Shown here: one piece after another, positions 43,448-51,507 of the stretch
How the letters are laid out: every line of letters begins with the position of its first letter
Numbering within the stretch: the first letter of the stretch is position 1
From: Streptomyces glaucescens
Lineage (GTDB): Bacteria; Actinomycetota; Actinomycetes; Streptomycetales; Streptomycetaceae
Assembly: GCF_000761215.1 (NCBI RefSeq)
Contig: NZ_CP009438.1
Span: 7,234,501-7,298,500, forward strand
Length of the DNA stretch: 64,000 nt
Direction: 5' to 3'
Program-made: the position numbers and the translations under genes
Notes under the pieces: model-generated
Told to the model about the DNA's origin: nothing
The model's database searches: none
Seen by the model: the letters and a program-made list of their open reading frames with translations, nothing else

Positions 43448-44860
43448 ATGAACACGCACAAGACCCTGCTCACCGCCCTGCTCGTCCCGCTCGGTGCCCT
43501 GCTGGCCGTCGCCCCGGCCGCCTCCGCCACCACCCTGCCCGCCCCGGCCGCTGCATCGGCCTTCGCCGGCGCCGCCGCGCCCGCCGGTCCGGAGGCGGCC
43601 ACGGCCGCCGCACTCGGCTCCCCCGAGGCGGCCCTCGGCCGGGTGGCCCACCCGCTGCGCACCACCGAGCCCCACGGCGGCCTGGCCGACCTCCGCCCGT
43701 TCGGCCGGATGGTCGGCGATGCCCGCGTGGTGGGCCTGGGCGAGGCCACCCACAGCTCGCACGAGTTCTTCACCGTCAAGCACCGGGTCCTGCGGTACCT
43801 GGTCGAGAAGAAGGGCTTCCGGGCCTTCGCCCTCGAAGCCCCGTGGAGCACCGGACTACGGCTCGACGCCTACCTCCTGCGCGGCGAGGGCGACTTGCAG
43901 CAGATCATGGACGAGGAGTTCCAGGGCACCTACCGGTGGTGGAACAACGCCGAGTACCGCGATCTGCTCCAGTGGATGCGCATGTACAACGTCAGGCACC
44001 CGAAGGACCCGGTCCGCTTCGTCGGCGACGACGGCGGGTTCGCCGGTGCCGAACTGTACGACAAGGTCGGCGCCTACGCGGCCGCGTCCCGCCCCGAACT
44101 CGCCCCGCGGCTCGCCGAGCTGTACCGGGGCCTGCGGCCCGCCACCGACGCCGAGACGTATGTCGGCGACTACCTGTCGAAGCCGATGGCCGAGCGCAAG
44201 GAGCTCGCCGAGCGGACCGGCCGGGCGCTGGACCTGCTCAAGCGGCGGTCCGGCACGGGCGCCGACACCGACGCGCACGCCTGGGCCGTCCAGCACGCCA
44301 CCGCGATCCACCAGATGACCACGCTGTACGCCTTCGACTGGGACGATCCACAGGGGATCGCCGACGGCATGCTCCACCGCGACCGGATCATGGCGGAGAA
44401 CGTCGCCTGGTGGCAGCAGCGGACCGGCGACAAGATCGTGCTCTCCGCCCACAACAGCCACGTCGCCCTCAGGACCTACGTCCCCGGCCACTATCCGAAG
44501 GTCCAGGGCCACTTCCTCAGGGAGCGGTTGGGCGGCGGCTACCTGAGTGTCGGCCTCACCTTCGGCCGGGGCTCGTTCAACGCCTTCGGCCAGGACGGCG
44601 CCGTCCGCCACTTCACCGTCGGCCCCGCCGGGCCCGGCACCGCCGAGCACACCCTTGACCGGGTACGGTACCGCGACTTCGTGGTGGACCTGCGCGACGC
44701 CCCGGCGGCGGCCCGCGCCTGGCTCGCCGTCCCGCGCACCGTCAAGAACATCGGCGCCACCTACCCCGGCATCGCGGACGCCCCGCAGATCCGGCTCGCC
44801 GAGACGCACGACGTCGTGATCCACCTCCAGCGGGTGGAGGCGGCCCGCATGCTCAAGTAG
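43448..44860 (+). CDS. Secreted erythromycin-esterase-like hydrolase
   Basis: A 470-residue protein with a clear signal peptide (hydrophobic core LLTALLVPLGALLAVAP, cleavage near ASA). Erythromycin-esterase/EreA-like motifs follow: GLGEATHSSHEF (catalytic Glu/His), FALEAPWSTG, FVGDDGG, and AHNSHVAL with the second His. Ere enzymes open macrolide lactones, but many relatives have unknown substrates. The enzyme is predicted to be exported, unlike cytosolic resistance esterases. GCGAGAG precedes the ATG at 43448. Confidence 0.9.
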   Translation: MNTHKTLLTALLVPLGALLAVAPAASATTLPAPAAASAFAGAAAPAGPEAATAAALGSPEAALGRVAHPLRTTEPHGGLADLRPFGRMVGDARVVGLGEATHSSHEFFTVKHRVLRYLVEKKGFRAFALEAPWSTGLRLDAYLLRGEGDLQQIMDEEFQGTYRWWNNAEYRDLLQWMRMYNVRHPKDPVRFVGDDGGFAGAELYDKVGAYAAASRPELAPRLAELYRGLRPATDAETYVGDYLSKPMAERKELAERTGRALDLLKRRSGTGADTDAHAWAVQHATAIHQMTTLYAFDWDDPQGIADGMLHRDRIMAENVAWWQQRTGDKIVLSAHNSHVALRTYVPGHYPKVQGHFLRERLGGGYLSVGLTFGRGSFNAFGQDGAVRHFTVGPAGPGTAEHTLDRVRYRDFVVDLRDAPAAARAWLAVPRTVKNIGATYPGIADAPQIRLAETHDVVIHLQRVEAARMLK

Positions 44861-45020
44861 CACCGCGGCCGCCCGGCGCGGCGGCGACGAGGCCTTGATG
44901 ACAGGGGAGCGCGGTGTCCAAGGCCTGACAGCGCCGCGGGGGAGAAGCGCCGGTGTGAGCGACGGGGAGCCATACCAGCCAGGTCCCCGCGCGCAACGGT
45001 CTTCGCCCGCGGCTCGTGGG

Positions 45021-46193
45021 TCACGGCATGGACCTGAGAGGTGGGTGCTGTGTCGTTATCCCCGCGGGCTGGAGCAGTGGCGGAGGTTCCGGGCCAGGGT
45101 CCTCGGTGACGACGACGCCGGCGGCCGCGTGGTCGAAACCGGTCGGCCAGCGGGTTCTCTCGCTGGCCACCGCACCGGTCAGACGTGCTTGGAGAAGGCC
45201 GGCCGTGCTCAGGTCGGTGCCGCGCAAGTCGGCCAGGCGCAGGTCGGCGCGGTGGAAGACGGCGCCGCTCGCGTCGGCCTTGCGGAGATTGGCCTCACGC
45301 AGGTCCGCCTCGGTGAAGTCCGCGTCGCGCAGGTCGGTTTCGACCAGCCGTGCGCCCCGCAGATCGGCCAGAACGCAGCGGGCCCTGCGCAGGACCGCCG
45401 TCTTGAGGTCGGCGTGCCGCAGGTTGACCGAGACGAGGGAGGCCTGCGTCAGGTTGGCGCGGTAGAGGCCCGCCGCCTCCATGCAGGACCGGTCGAAGTT
45501 GACCTCGTGCAGCCACAAGCCGTCGCAGTCGGCTCGACGCAGGTCCGTGACGCTGAGGTTGATCCAGGACTGTTCCCGGGGCTGGAGCAGCAGCACGCCG
45601 AGCCCGGTCAGCGCCACCTGGGCGTCCGCGGCACGGATCTCCAGCGGCACGACGTCGTTGATGGGCACATCCGCCGCTGGAGCCTCCGGTCCGGTGGGCG
45701 GCCAGGGCAGGTGTGTACGCAGGTAGGCGGCCTGGATGGAAATGACGGCCTCGCGGTCGCGAGCCGAGTGCTCCGCGATGCGCCACAGCGCGTGCAGCCC
45801 GCCGATGCGTGTCTCCAGTTTGTCACTGCCGAGCTGATCGACGGCCGTGCTGAACCGGTCGGTGACATGGCCCTCCTGGGTGGCGCGCAGACCCTCCTGG
45901 CTGACGCGCACCTGCCTCCACGTGGCGTATGCGCCGAACAGCACGACCATGCCGCCCACGGCCTGCAGAAGCGTCGTACGGACGTCGTTCACCGCTTTCA
46001 GCCGGTCCTGTGCCGCGACGCTCGCCCCGGCCAGATCGTGGTCGACCACCACACCCGGCAGGAGGACGAGCACGGCCCCCAGAACGGCTGTCCCCACCGT
46101 CCCGCCCAGCAGGGCCACGACGGCGCGATGTCTGACCAGCCGGTCGCGCCACGGCCCGCGGCCACGGCCTGGCTCCCCCGTCTCCATGGGCAT
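45021..46193 (-). CDS. Membrane-anchored pentapeptide-repeat protein
   Basis: A 390-residue protein with two membrane segments (about 25-50 and 73-92). A linker with TDRFSTAVDQLGSDKLETRIGGLHALWRIA (in parts: FSTAVDQLGS, RIGGLHALWRIA) is common in actinobacterial members. A quadrilateral beta-helix of A(D/N)Lxx repeats spans about 205-345. The first ATG (46193) lacks a ribosome site and the second is 6 bp on. Pentapeptide helices can mimic DNA, but the membrane-anchored type has no known role. Confidence 0.88.
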   Translation of the reverse strand: MPMETGEPGRGRGPWRDRLVRHRAVVALLGGTVGTAVLGAVLVLLPGVVVDHDLAGASVAAQDRLKAVNDVRTTLLQAVGGMVVLFGAYATWRQVRVSQEGLRATQEGHVTDRFSTAVDQLGSDKLETRIGGLHALWRIAEHSARDREAVISIQAAYLRTHLPWPPTGPEAPAADVPINDVVPLEIRAADAQVALTGLGVLLLQPREQSWINLSVTDLRRADCDGLWLHEVNFDRSCMEAAGLYRANLTQASLVSVNLRHADLKTAVLRRARCVLADLRGARLVETDLRDADFTEADLREANLRKADASGAVFHRADLRLADLRGTDLSTAGLLQARLTGAVASERTRWPTGFDHAAAGVVVTEDPGPEPPPLLQPAGITTQHPPLRSMP

Positions 46194-46503
46194 GGGAGCC
46201 TAGGCGCCACCCAATAGACGATCAAGACGCACGACGCTCAGCTCGCCCTCTTCGACCACGTCGGACGCGCATACCGGCCACGACCGCGCCCCCCGGCACC
46301 GTCTGTCACACAGCGAAGAGACAGGCCCATCCGCCGCGCAGGTATCCGTCTCGGTAGCCCGAGGCACCCACCGTGTCGCGAGCCCGTGCGCAGGCACTTC
46401 CATCGACAGACCAGCCGGGCAGGCGGGCTCGGCGGGCCAGTGCACGGTTGGATCGGGGGAGCTTCAGCGTCGGGTGAAGGGCCTTGCCGCCGCATGTCCT
46501 CGT
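46194..46503. other. Gene-free region
   Basis: No supported gene in 310 bp between two minus-strand genes. An 81-codon frame (46200-46445) exists but has no ribosome site and unusual composition. Confidence 0.4.
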
Positions 46504-47088
46504 TCAGGGTGCGGCGACGAGCAGGCGGATGAGTCGCTGGACCTGCGCCTGGGGATCCGGTGCGCCCGTCCATCCCGTCATGAGCAGATGGTGCAGCGTC
46601 CCCACCAGGGCCAGGGCGACGCACTCCGTGTCCACTCCCTGCCCCACGCGTCCCAGGCGCTGCTCCTCGCGCAGGTAGTCACTGATCGACTGCTCGACCA
46701 CGCCGAAGCCAGGGGCGCCCGCCTGCCAGGCTTCGCGGATGCGCAGCGATGCCGCCGGCCGGGTCACAGCCAGGCCCACGACTCCGGAATCCAGCGACAG
46801 GACCACCGACGCCACCGACGCGAGGTTGTCCGCCACCGCCCCCGTGCCCGCCCGCGACGGCAGACCCTCCGCCTGCGCCGCGATACGGGCGAACCGGTTC
46901 AGGACCAGTTCGGCGACGAACTCGTCCAAGCCCGCGAAGTGGGTGTGCAGCACCCCCTTGGCGCAGCCCGCCTCGCTCGTGACCGCCCTGCTGGTGAGGG
47001 CAGCGGCGCCGTCCCTGGCCAGGACGCGTTCCGCCGCGTCGAACAGCAGCTCACGCAGATCGGGAATCGCGACTCCACGCGGTGACAT
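46504..47088 (-). CDS. TetR-family regulator
   Basis: A 194-residue protein from the ATG at 47088 after GGGAGGA. The N-terminal HTH reads LFDAAERVLARDG, then TSRAVTSEAGCAKGVLHTHF. The C-terminal domain is helical. It is divergent from a methyltransferase gene, and the 108-bp gap between them contains two copies of GCCCATACT, so it very probably represses both genes. Confidence 0.94.
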   Translation of the reverse strand: MSPRGVAIPDLRELLFDAAERVLARDGAAALTSRAVTSEAGCAKGVLHTHFAGLDEFVAELVLNRFARIAAQAEGLPSRAGTGAVADNLASVASVVLSLDSGVVGLAVTRPAASLRIREAWQAGAPGFGVVEQSISDYLREEQRLGRVGQGVDTECVALALVGTLHHLLMTGWTGAPDPQAQVQRLIRLLVAAP

Positions 47089-47117
47089 CAAGTTCCTCCC
47101 GGGATCAGGGGATTGCC

Positions 47118-47160
47118 AGTATGGGCACCCGCCCATACTCTTTGGGCGTGCGCCCATACT
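47118..47160. promoter_or_regulatory. TetR operator pair
   Basis: AGTATGGGC-ACCC-GCCCATACT (47118-47139) is a perfect 9-bp dyad. A second copy of its right arm, GCCCATACT, ends at 47160 with a degenerate left arm and the core palindrome GGGCGTGCGCCC, 21 bp away. Two adjacent sites in a divergent promoter fit a TetR dimer pair. Confidence 0.85.
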
Positions 47161-47196
47161 AAGGCGCCCGGCCCACTCCACCGGAGGTCTTCTCGT

Positions 47197-48042
47197 ATGC
47201 ACGGCATCGCCAACACAGCTCAGGCCCAGGCATGGAACGGCCACGAAGGCTCTCACTGGGCCGCCCACCAGGACCGCTGGGACGCCGTCAACGCGGGTTT
47301 CGACCAGCCCCTGCTCGCTGCCGCCGCCATCGAACCCGGCGCACGCGTCCTCGACATCGGCTGCGGCGCCGGAACCACGACCCAACTGGCCGCCCGCGCG
47401 GCCGCCCCAGGTCACGCCCTCGGTCTGGACCTCTCCGCACCCATGCTGGAACGCGCCCGGAGGCGGGCAGCCCGCGACGGCATCCCCCACATCTCCTTCG
47501 AGCACGGCGACGCCCAGGTCCACCGCCTCGCTCCCGGTGCCTTCGACGTCGCGATCAGCCGCTTCGGCATCATGTTCTTCGACGACCCCGCAGCCGCCTT
47601 CGCCAACATCGCGACGGCGCTGCGGCCCGGCGGGCGCATCGCCTTCCTCAGTGCCGCCGATCCCGAGGGCAACCAGTGGCTGCAGGCCTTCACCGCGCTC
47701 GACGACATCCTGCCCGTGCGAGGCTTCGGCGCACCCGGGGCCCCGGGCATGTTCTCCCTCGCCGACGCCGGCACCGCGATCGCGCTGCTCACCGAGGCCG
47801 GCTTCCAGGGCGTGCGCGCCGAGCGTGTCGAGGCATACGGGATCTGGGGCCGCGATGCCCAGGAAGCAGGCGACTTCCTGCTCGACTCCGGACCCGGCCG
47901 CCATCTCCTCGGGCAAGTCGGCCCCGACACCCAGGACCGTGCTCGCAGCCGTCTCGTGGAGTGGCTTCGGCCGTACGAGACCGCCGGCAGCCTCCGGCTC
48001 CGCAGCGTCGCCTGGCTCCTGACCGCCACCCGCATGGGCTGA
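47197..48042 (+). CDS. Class I SAM-dependent methyltransferase
   Basis: A 281-residue protein from an ATG behind GGAGG. Motif I is VLDIGCGAGTTTQLA, motif II HALGLDLSAPM, and FDVAISRFGIMFFDDP follows. ALRPGGRIAFL is motif III. It belongs to the UbiE-like group; its acceptor is unknown. The divergent TetR gene and shared operator suggest a ligand-induced methyltransferase, perhaps used to modify the inducing compound. Confidence 0.92.
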   Translation: MHGIANTAQAQAWNGHEGSHWAAHQDRWDAVNAGFDQPLLAAAAIEPGARVLDIGCGAGTTTQLAARAAAPGHALGLDLSAPMLERARRRAARDGIPHISFEHGDAQVHRLAPGAFDVAISRFGIMFFDDPAAAFANIATALRPGGRIAFLSAADPEGNQWLQAFTALDDILPVRGFGAPGAPGMFSLADAGTAIALLTEAGFQGVRAERVEAYGIWGRDAQEAGDFLLDSGPGRHLLGQVGPDTQDRARSRLVEWLRPYETAGSLRLRSVAWLLTATRMG

Positions 48043-48231
48043 CCCGCAGGCGCCGAGTCCGTTCTCCCCTGACCGCACCACGCTCCGGTGCCGCGCCTGA
48101 CCCGCCCGGGGTCCGATCGATTCCATCGGCCGGAGAGGGCGCACCGCGGTTTTCCTGGAGTCGGCAGCGGTCATGCCGTTCGAGCTGCTGCCGCGAGGGG
48201 AATCCGGGGGAACGTATCGAGGGAGCCCGAC

Positions 48232-48417
48232 ATGGCGGATGACGATTTCTACACACGCGACCAGCCGGCCAACGCGAAACTCCCCGAGGATCGACCGCGG
48301 GGCGCGGACCCCGGCGACTACGCGACGCGCAGCGGGAGCCGACGGGGCAAGCTCATCTGGGTGACCATAGGGCTTGTCGCCCTTGTGGTGATCCTTCTGG
48401 CACTCTTCATGCCCTGA
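48232..48417 (+). CDS. Small single-pass membrane protein
   Basis: A 61-residue protein from an ATG with GAGGGAG upstream. An acidic/hydrophilic N-terminus (MADDDFYTRDQPANAK) is followed by one membrane segment (about residues 41-60, WVTIGLVALVVILLALF). It resembles the DUF6480-like small proteins of Streptomyces only in overall layout. It was too short to be judged by domain content; codon use supports it. Function unknown. Confidence 0.65.
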   Translation: MADDDFYTRDQPANAKLPEDRPRGADPGDYATRSGSRRGKLIWVTIGLVALVVILLALFMP

Positions 48418-48607
48418 GCCACAGCACCGGCCTCATCACGCGGCGACGCCGGCGCGGTGGCGCCGCTGCGGCAAGGCCCGGCCGGGCCGGGCCGGCTGCC
48501 GGGGGATGCGCCGCCTGGTCGCCCGGGGGCGATCTCCCGGCGCAGGCCGAGGCAGAAACGCAGTCGCACGCCGGGGTGGCAGCCTCGGGTACGCGGACGC
48601 TGGTCGG

Positions 48608-49363
48608 TCACGGCCATGAGGGCTCGTTGCGCGGTACGACGACCACTTCCGGCATGACGCTGGTGGCGGGTACGGACAGGGCGCACAGCACCGCCTCCGC
48701 CACGACAGCGGGGTTCTGCAGCTTGGAGGTGTCGGCGTCGGGGAAGCGCTCCATGATGAACGGCGTCTCCATGCCGCCGGCGATGATGCCGGTGACGCCG
48801 ATGCCGAGGCAGTCGCGCTGGGCTTCCTGGAACAGGGTGTGGGTGAAGGCTCGCAGCCCCGTCTTGCTGGCTGCGTAGGGGGCGGCTTCGGTCCAGGTCC
48901 GGTTGGACGCGGTGGACAGGATGTTGACGATGTGGCCGCCGCCACGCGCGATCATGCGCCGGTACGTGGCCAGGCACAGGTACATGGGGCCCAGGAGATT
49001 GGTGGTCACCACGTTGGTGACCTCATCCGTGTCCAGGTGCTCGATCGGTTTGGTGACGTCGACGGCGGCGTTGTTGACCAGGATGTCCAGTGGCCATCCG
49101 TCCCGCTCCAGGTCCTGGATCAGTGCGGTGACAGCGTCGGCATCGCGGACGTCGAGGTTCACGAAGCGTGCGGCGTGGCCTTCCACGGTCAGGGCGGCAC
49201 ACACCTTTTCGCCGTCTTCTCGGCGCACATCCGTCAGGCACACGCTCGCCCCGGCCTGAGCGAGCCGGCGGGCGATGGCCGCTCCCAGGCCGCGGGCGGC
49301 GCCGGTGACGAGAGCCCGTTTCCCGGACAGGTCTGCGTGAAATTGCGGTTCCAACGTCTCCAA
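48608..49363 (-). CDS. Short-chain dehydrogenase/reductase
   Basis: A 251-residue SDR whose start is a TTG (49363) eight bases after AAAGG. It has TGAARGLG, NNAAVD, the catalytic Ser region ILSTASN and YAASK. IIAGGMETPF follows the active site. It resembles 3-oxoacyl-reductase-like enzymes; substrate unknown. It stands alone, downstream of the small membrane protein in the opposite direction. Confidence 0.92.
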   Translation of the reverse strand: METLEPQFHADLSGKRALVTGAARGLGAAIARRLAQAGASVCLTDVRREDGEKVCAALTVEGHAARFVNLDVRDADAVTALIQDLERDGWPLDILVNNAAVDVTKPIEHLDTDEVTNVVTTNLLGPMYLCLATYRRMIARGGGHIVNILSTASNRTWTEAAPYAASKTGLRAFTHTLFQEAQRDCLGIGVTGIIAGGMETPFIMERFPDADTSKLQNPAVVAEAVLCALSVPATSVMPEVVVVPRNEPSWP

Positions 49364-49560
49364 CGCCGTGCCTTTCGACTGTTCCTCGGGGGCCGATCGG
49401 TGTGGGGCCCCGCCGCCTCATCGGTTGGCGGCCGGCTCTTAACCCTTGCCCCGCACGAGCCGTGCCGGGACGGGGACGAGTACAGACAGCACCCGGTCGG
49501 CGCAGCGACACGGGGTGCTGCGTCCCGCTCGGCGACAGGTCCGGGTCGGCGGGGCGAGTG

Positions 49561-50085
49561 TCAGCCGGAGAGCTCGTCCGCGGCGACGGCCAGGCAGGCG
49601 GCCACCAGGACGAGGTTCTTCAGGACGTACTGACCTTCGAGCGTGGGTACGCCGTGGTGCCACATCTGTCCGGGCAGCAGTGCGAGGGAGGTGAAGACAC
49701 CGGCCATGTGCGCGAAGAAGAGGGCCAGGGCGGGGCGGAGCAACAGGCCGGTGATCAGGCCGCATCCGATCAGGGTCTCCGCGGTGCCCAACAGCGGCAT
49801 GGACACGGTCGCGGGCAGCAGGCCACCGGTGAGCTTGGTCATGGCGGCGGCCGCGATCTCCTCGGCCGGGCTCCCGGCGGGGAAGAGTTTCAGCACCCCG
49901 AACCAGCAGTAGAGGAGACCGACGCTGACGCGCAGCACTGTGAAGCTGCGCGCCCGGTAGTGCTCGGCCGCGCGCTGGGTGGCTGTCTTCCGGGCGGATG
50001 GGGTGCGCACGGCGGGGAGGAGCCGGTCGCGCAGCAGGCGGCTGGGGTGGCTGGTCAGGAAGGAAGGGGGGCGGAGCTCGAGCAT
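49561..50085 (-). CDS. DoxX-family membrane protein
   Basis: A 174-residue protein with four membrane segments (about 47-65, 90-110, 115-135, 148-166). The DoxX pattern is LRVSVGLLYCWFGVLKLFP, then the conserved helix set ending in NLVLVAACLAVAADEL. GGAGGAA precedes the ATG. Many DoxX proteins in actinobacteria work with oxidative-stress enzymes or thiosulfate:quinone oxidoreductases; the role here is unknown. It lies after the LPMO and its terminator. Confidence 0.85.
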   Translation of the reverse strand: MLELRPPSFLTSHPSRLLRDRLLPAVRTPSARKTATQRAAEHYRARSFTVLRVSVGLLYCWFGVLKLFPAGSPAEEIAAAAMTKLTGGLLPATVSMPLLGTAETLIGCGLITGLLLRPALALFFAHMAGVFTSLALLPGQMWHHGVPTLEGQYVLKNLVLVAACLAVAADELSG

Positions 50086-50150
50086 GGTTCCTCCGTGAGG
50101 CGACCGGCGCGGCGTCGACAGCCGGCCGGTGAGAGGCTGGGGAGGGGAAG

Positions 50151-50180
50151 GGCCCCGCGAGGCGTGCGCCTCGCGGGGCC
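50151..50180 (-). terminator. Palindromic terminator after the LPMO
   Basis: GGCCCCGCGAGGCG and its exact complement form a 14-bp stem with a 2-base centre, 38 bp past the LPMO stop. It is symmetrical and could end transcripts in either direction. Confidence 0.85.
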
Positions 50181-50218
50181 GGTGTGCCGTGATGCCGTTC
50201 AGCCGCGTCCCGCCGGTG

Positions 50219-50875
50219 TCAGCCGAAGGTGACGTCGCTGCACAGGAAGTACTTCTGGTCCATGTGCGACGCCTTCCAGACCGTGACCACGACGTGCCGT
50301 CCGCTGTAGCCCGAGGTGCTGACGTCCGTGACGTAGTGCGCCTGGTAGCGGTAGCGGCCGGTCCTCTTCACCAGTTCGAGGTCGTCCCACCCGATCAGCT
50401 GGTACTCCGGGTTGAAGCCCTGCTTGGTGACGTAGACCTCGAGCCAGTCCGCGCCGTGGCGGGCCTCGTCGTAGAGGTCGACGGTGAAGTTGTCACCGAT
50501 GGGGGTGGTGATCCACGGGCCGGGCCGGTCGAGGGGCCGGTAGTTGGTCTCGCCCTGGCCGCCGGCGCTGCAGATCTGGCCGTCGGGGATGACCTGCTTG
50601 TAGTTGTCCCCGGTGTTGTTGGCGTAGACGGCCTTCCACGCGCCGATGGCGTTGGCGTTCTCGTGGTAGGTCCGGTAGCACATGGGGTCCTGGGCCTCGT
50701 TCGGCTCGTTGTAGCCCCACCGCTGCAGGCAGCCGTAGTTGCGCGTCTGCGGAGCGATGACCGTGCCGTGGGCCGACGCCGTCGGGGCCAGCGGGAGCAG
50801 GCAGAGCAGACTCGTGGCCAGCACGCCGGCGCTGACGGCCGCGCGGCGGGACGGTGTCGCGGATGCGAGGTTCAT
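50219..50875 (-). CDS. AA10 lytic polysaccharide monooxygenase
   Basis: A 218-residue secreted enzyme; the signal peptide ends TASA and leaves H36 as the new N-terminus (HGTVIAPQTRNYGC). The second copper ligand is H140 (EARHGADW). IPDGQICSAGG and GWDDLELV match chitin-active AA10 enzymes. The axial position appears to be Y209 in DQKYFLCSDV, where Phe is usual. There is no binding domain, so it is a single-domain LPMO. AA10 proteins oxidise glycosidic bonds in crystalline chitin or cellulose. GGAGGAA precedes the ATG. A DoxX gene lies on each side. Confidence 0.94.
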   Translation of the reverse strand: MNLASATPSRRAAVSAGVLATSLLCLLPLAPTASAHGTVIAPQTRNYGCLQRWGYNEPNEAQDPMCYRTYHENANAIGAWKAVYANNTGDNYKQVIPDGQICSAGGQGETNYRPLDRPGPWITTPIGDNFTVDLYDEARHGADWLEVYVTKQGFNPEYQLIGWDDLELVKRTGRYRYQAHYVTDVSTSGYSGRHVVVTVWKASHMDQKYFLCSDVTFG

Positions 50876-50901
50876 GGTGCTGTTCCTCCGTGTGTCGGGG
50901 G

Positions 50902-50926
50902 ATCACTGGCCGGGCCGGCCAGTGAT
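50902..50926. promoter_or_regulatory. Inverted repeat between DoxX and LPMO genes
   Basis: ATCACTGGCC-GGGCC-GGCCAGTGAT is a perfect 10-bp dyad with a 5-base centre. It lies in the 76-bp gap downstream of one DoxX gene and 27 bp before the LPMO start. It could be an attenuator, a terminator for DoxX or an operator. Confidence 0.6.
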
Positions 50927-50951
50927 TTACGTGCACATGACAGATCCGGTC

Positions 50952-51401
50952 TCAGGTGTGGCTGCTGCGGTCGCTCACCTCCTTCCGTGTGCGCTGCCTG
51001 AGCTGCGCGGTGCGGGCCGGCAGCTCGGCCAGGGACCACCGGCCGGGGCCGAGGGCGGCGATGAGCAGGAACGCCCAGCAGAACAGCGCGGCCTGCTCGC
51101 CGCCGTTCTTCAGCGGGAACAGCCCGTCGGGCTGGTGGTGGACGAAGTAGGCGTAGGCCATGGATCCGGAGCACAGCAGCGCGGCCAGCCGGGTGCCCAG
51201 GCCGAGCAGGACGAGGGTGCCCCCGGCCAGCTGGATCACGGCCGCCCACCATCCGGGCCACTGTCCGGTGCTGGGGGGCCGCCCGTGTGGCCCGCCGAGG
51301 ACGTCGAAGAGCGTCGCCGCTCCGTGGCAGGCGAACAGCAGTCCCAGCACGATCCGGAACAGGCCCAGAACCGGGCCCTGGTACCTGGGGGGTGTCTCCA
51401 C
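50952..51401 (-). CDS. DoxX-family membrane protein
   Basis: A 149-residue protein from a GTG (METPPRYQGP) behind AAAGGG. Four membrane segments are seen (about 12-30, 50-68, 72-90, 104-122). The N-terminal FRIVLGLLFACHGAATLFDVLGG and the middle WWAAVIQLAGGTLVLLGLGTRLAALLCSGSMAYAYF (in parts) are classic DoxX. The tail is basic. It is transcribed toward the LPMO, so the two may share an operon; whether DoxX supplies electrons or redox partners is unknown. Confidence 0.9.
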   Translation of the reverse strand: METPPRYQGPVLGLFRIVLGLLFACHGAATLFDVLGGPHGRPPSTGQWPGWWAAVIQLAGGTLVLLGLGTRLAALLCSGSMAYAYFVHHQPDGLFPLKNGGEQAALFCWAFLLIAALGPGRWSLAELPARTAQLRQRTRKEVSDRSSHT

Positions 51402-51460
51402 GGTGGTGCCCTTTCTCGGCGGCGGGCAGGGAGGGGCGGTTCTGCAGCGGGCCGCGCAGG

Positions 51461-51501
51461 CCGGTGGCCGCCGACAGCGCGGGTTCGCCGGCGGCCACCG
51501 G
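51461..51501 (-). terminator. Hairpin terminator after the dextranase gene
   Basis: CCGGTGGCCGCCG and its complement make a perfect 13-bp stem with a 15-base loop, 7 bp past the dextranase stop. Confidence 0.85.
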
Positions 51502-51507
51502 GGCGGG

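Noticed and set aside
46200..46445. 81-codon frame before the pentapeptide-repeat gene
   Set aside because: The GTG start has no ribosome site, and codon use and composition are unlike neighbouring genes.
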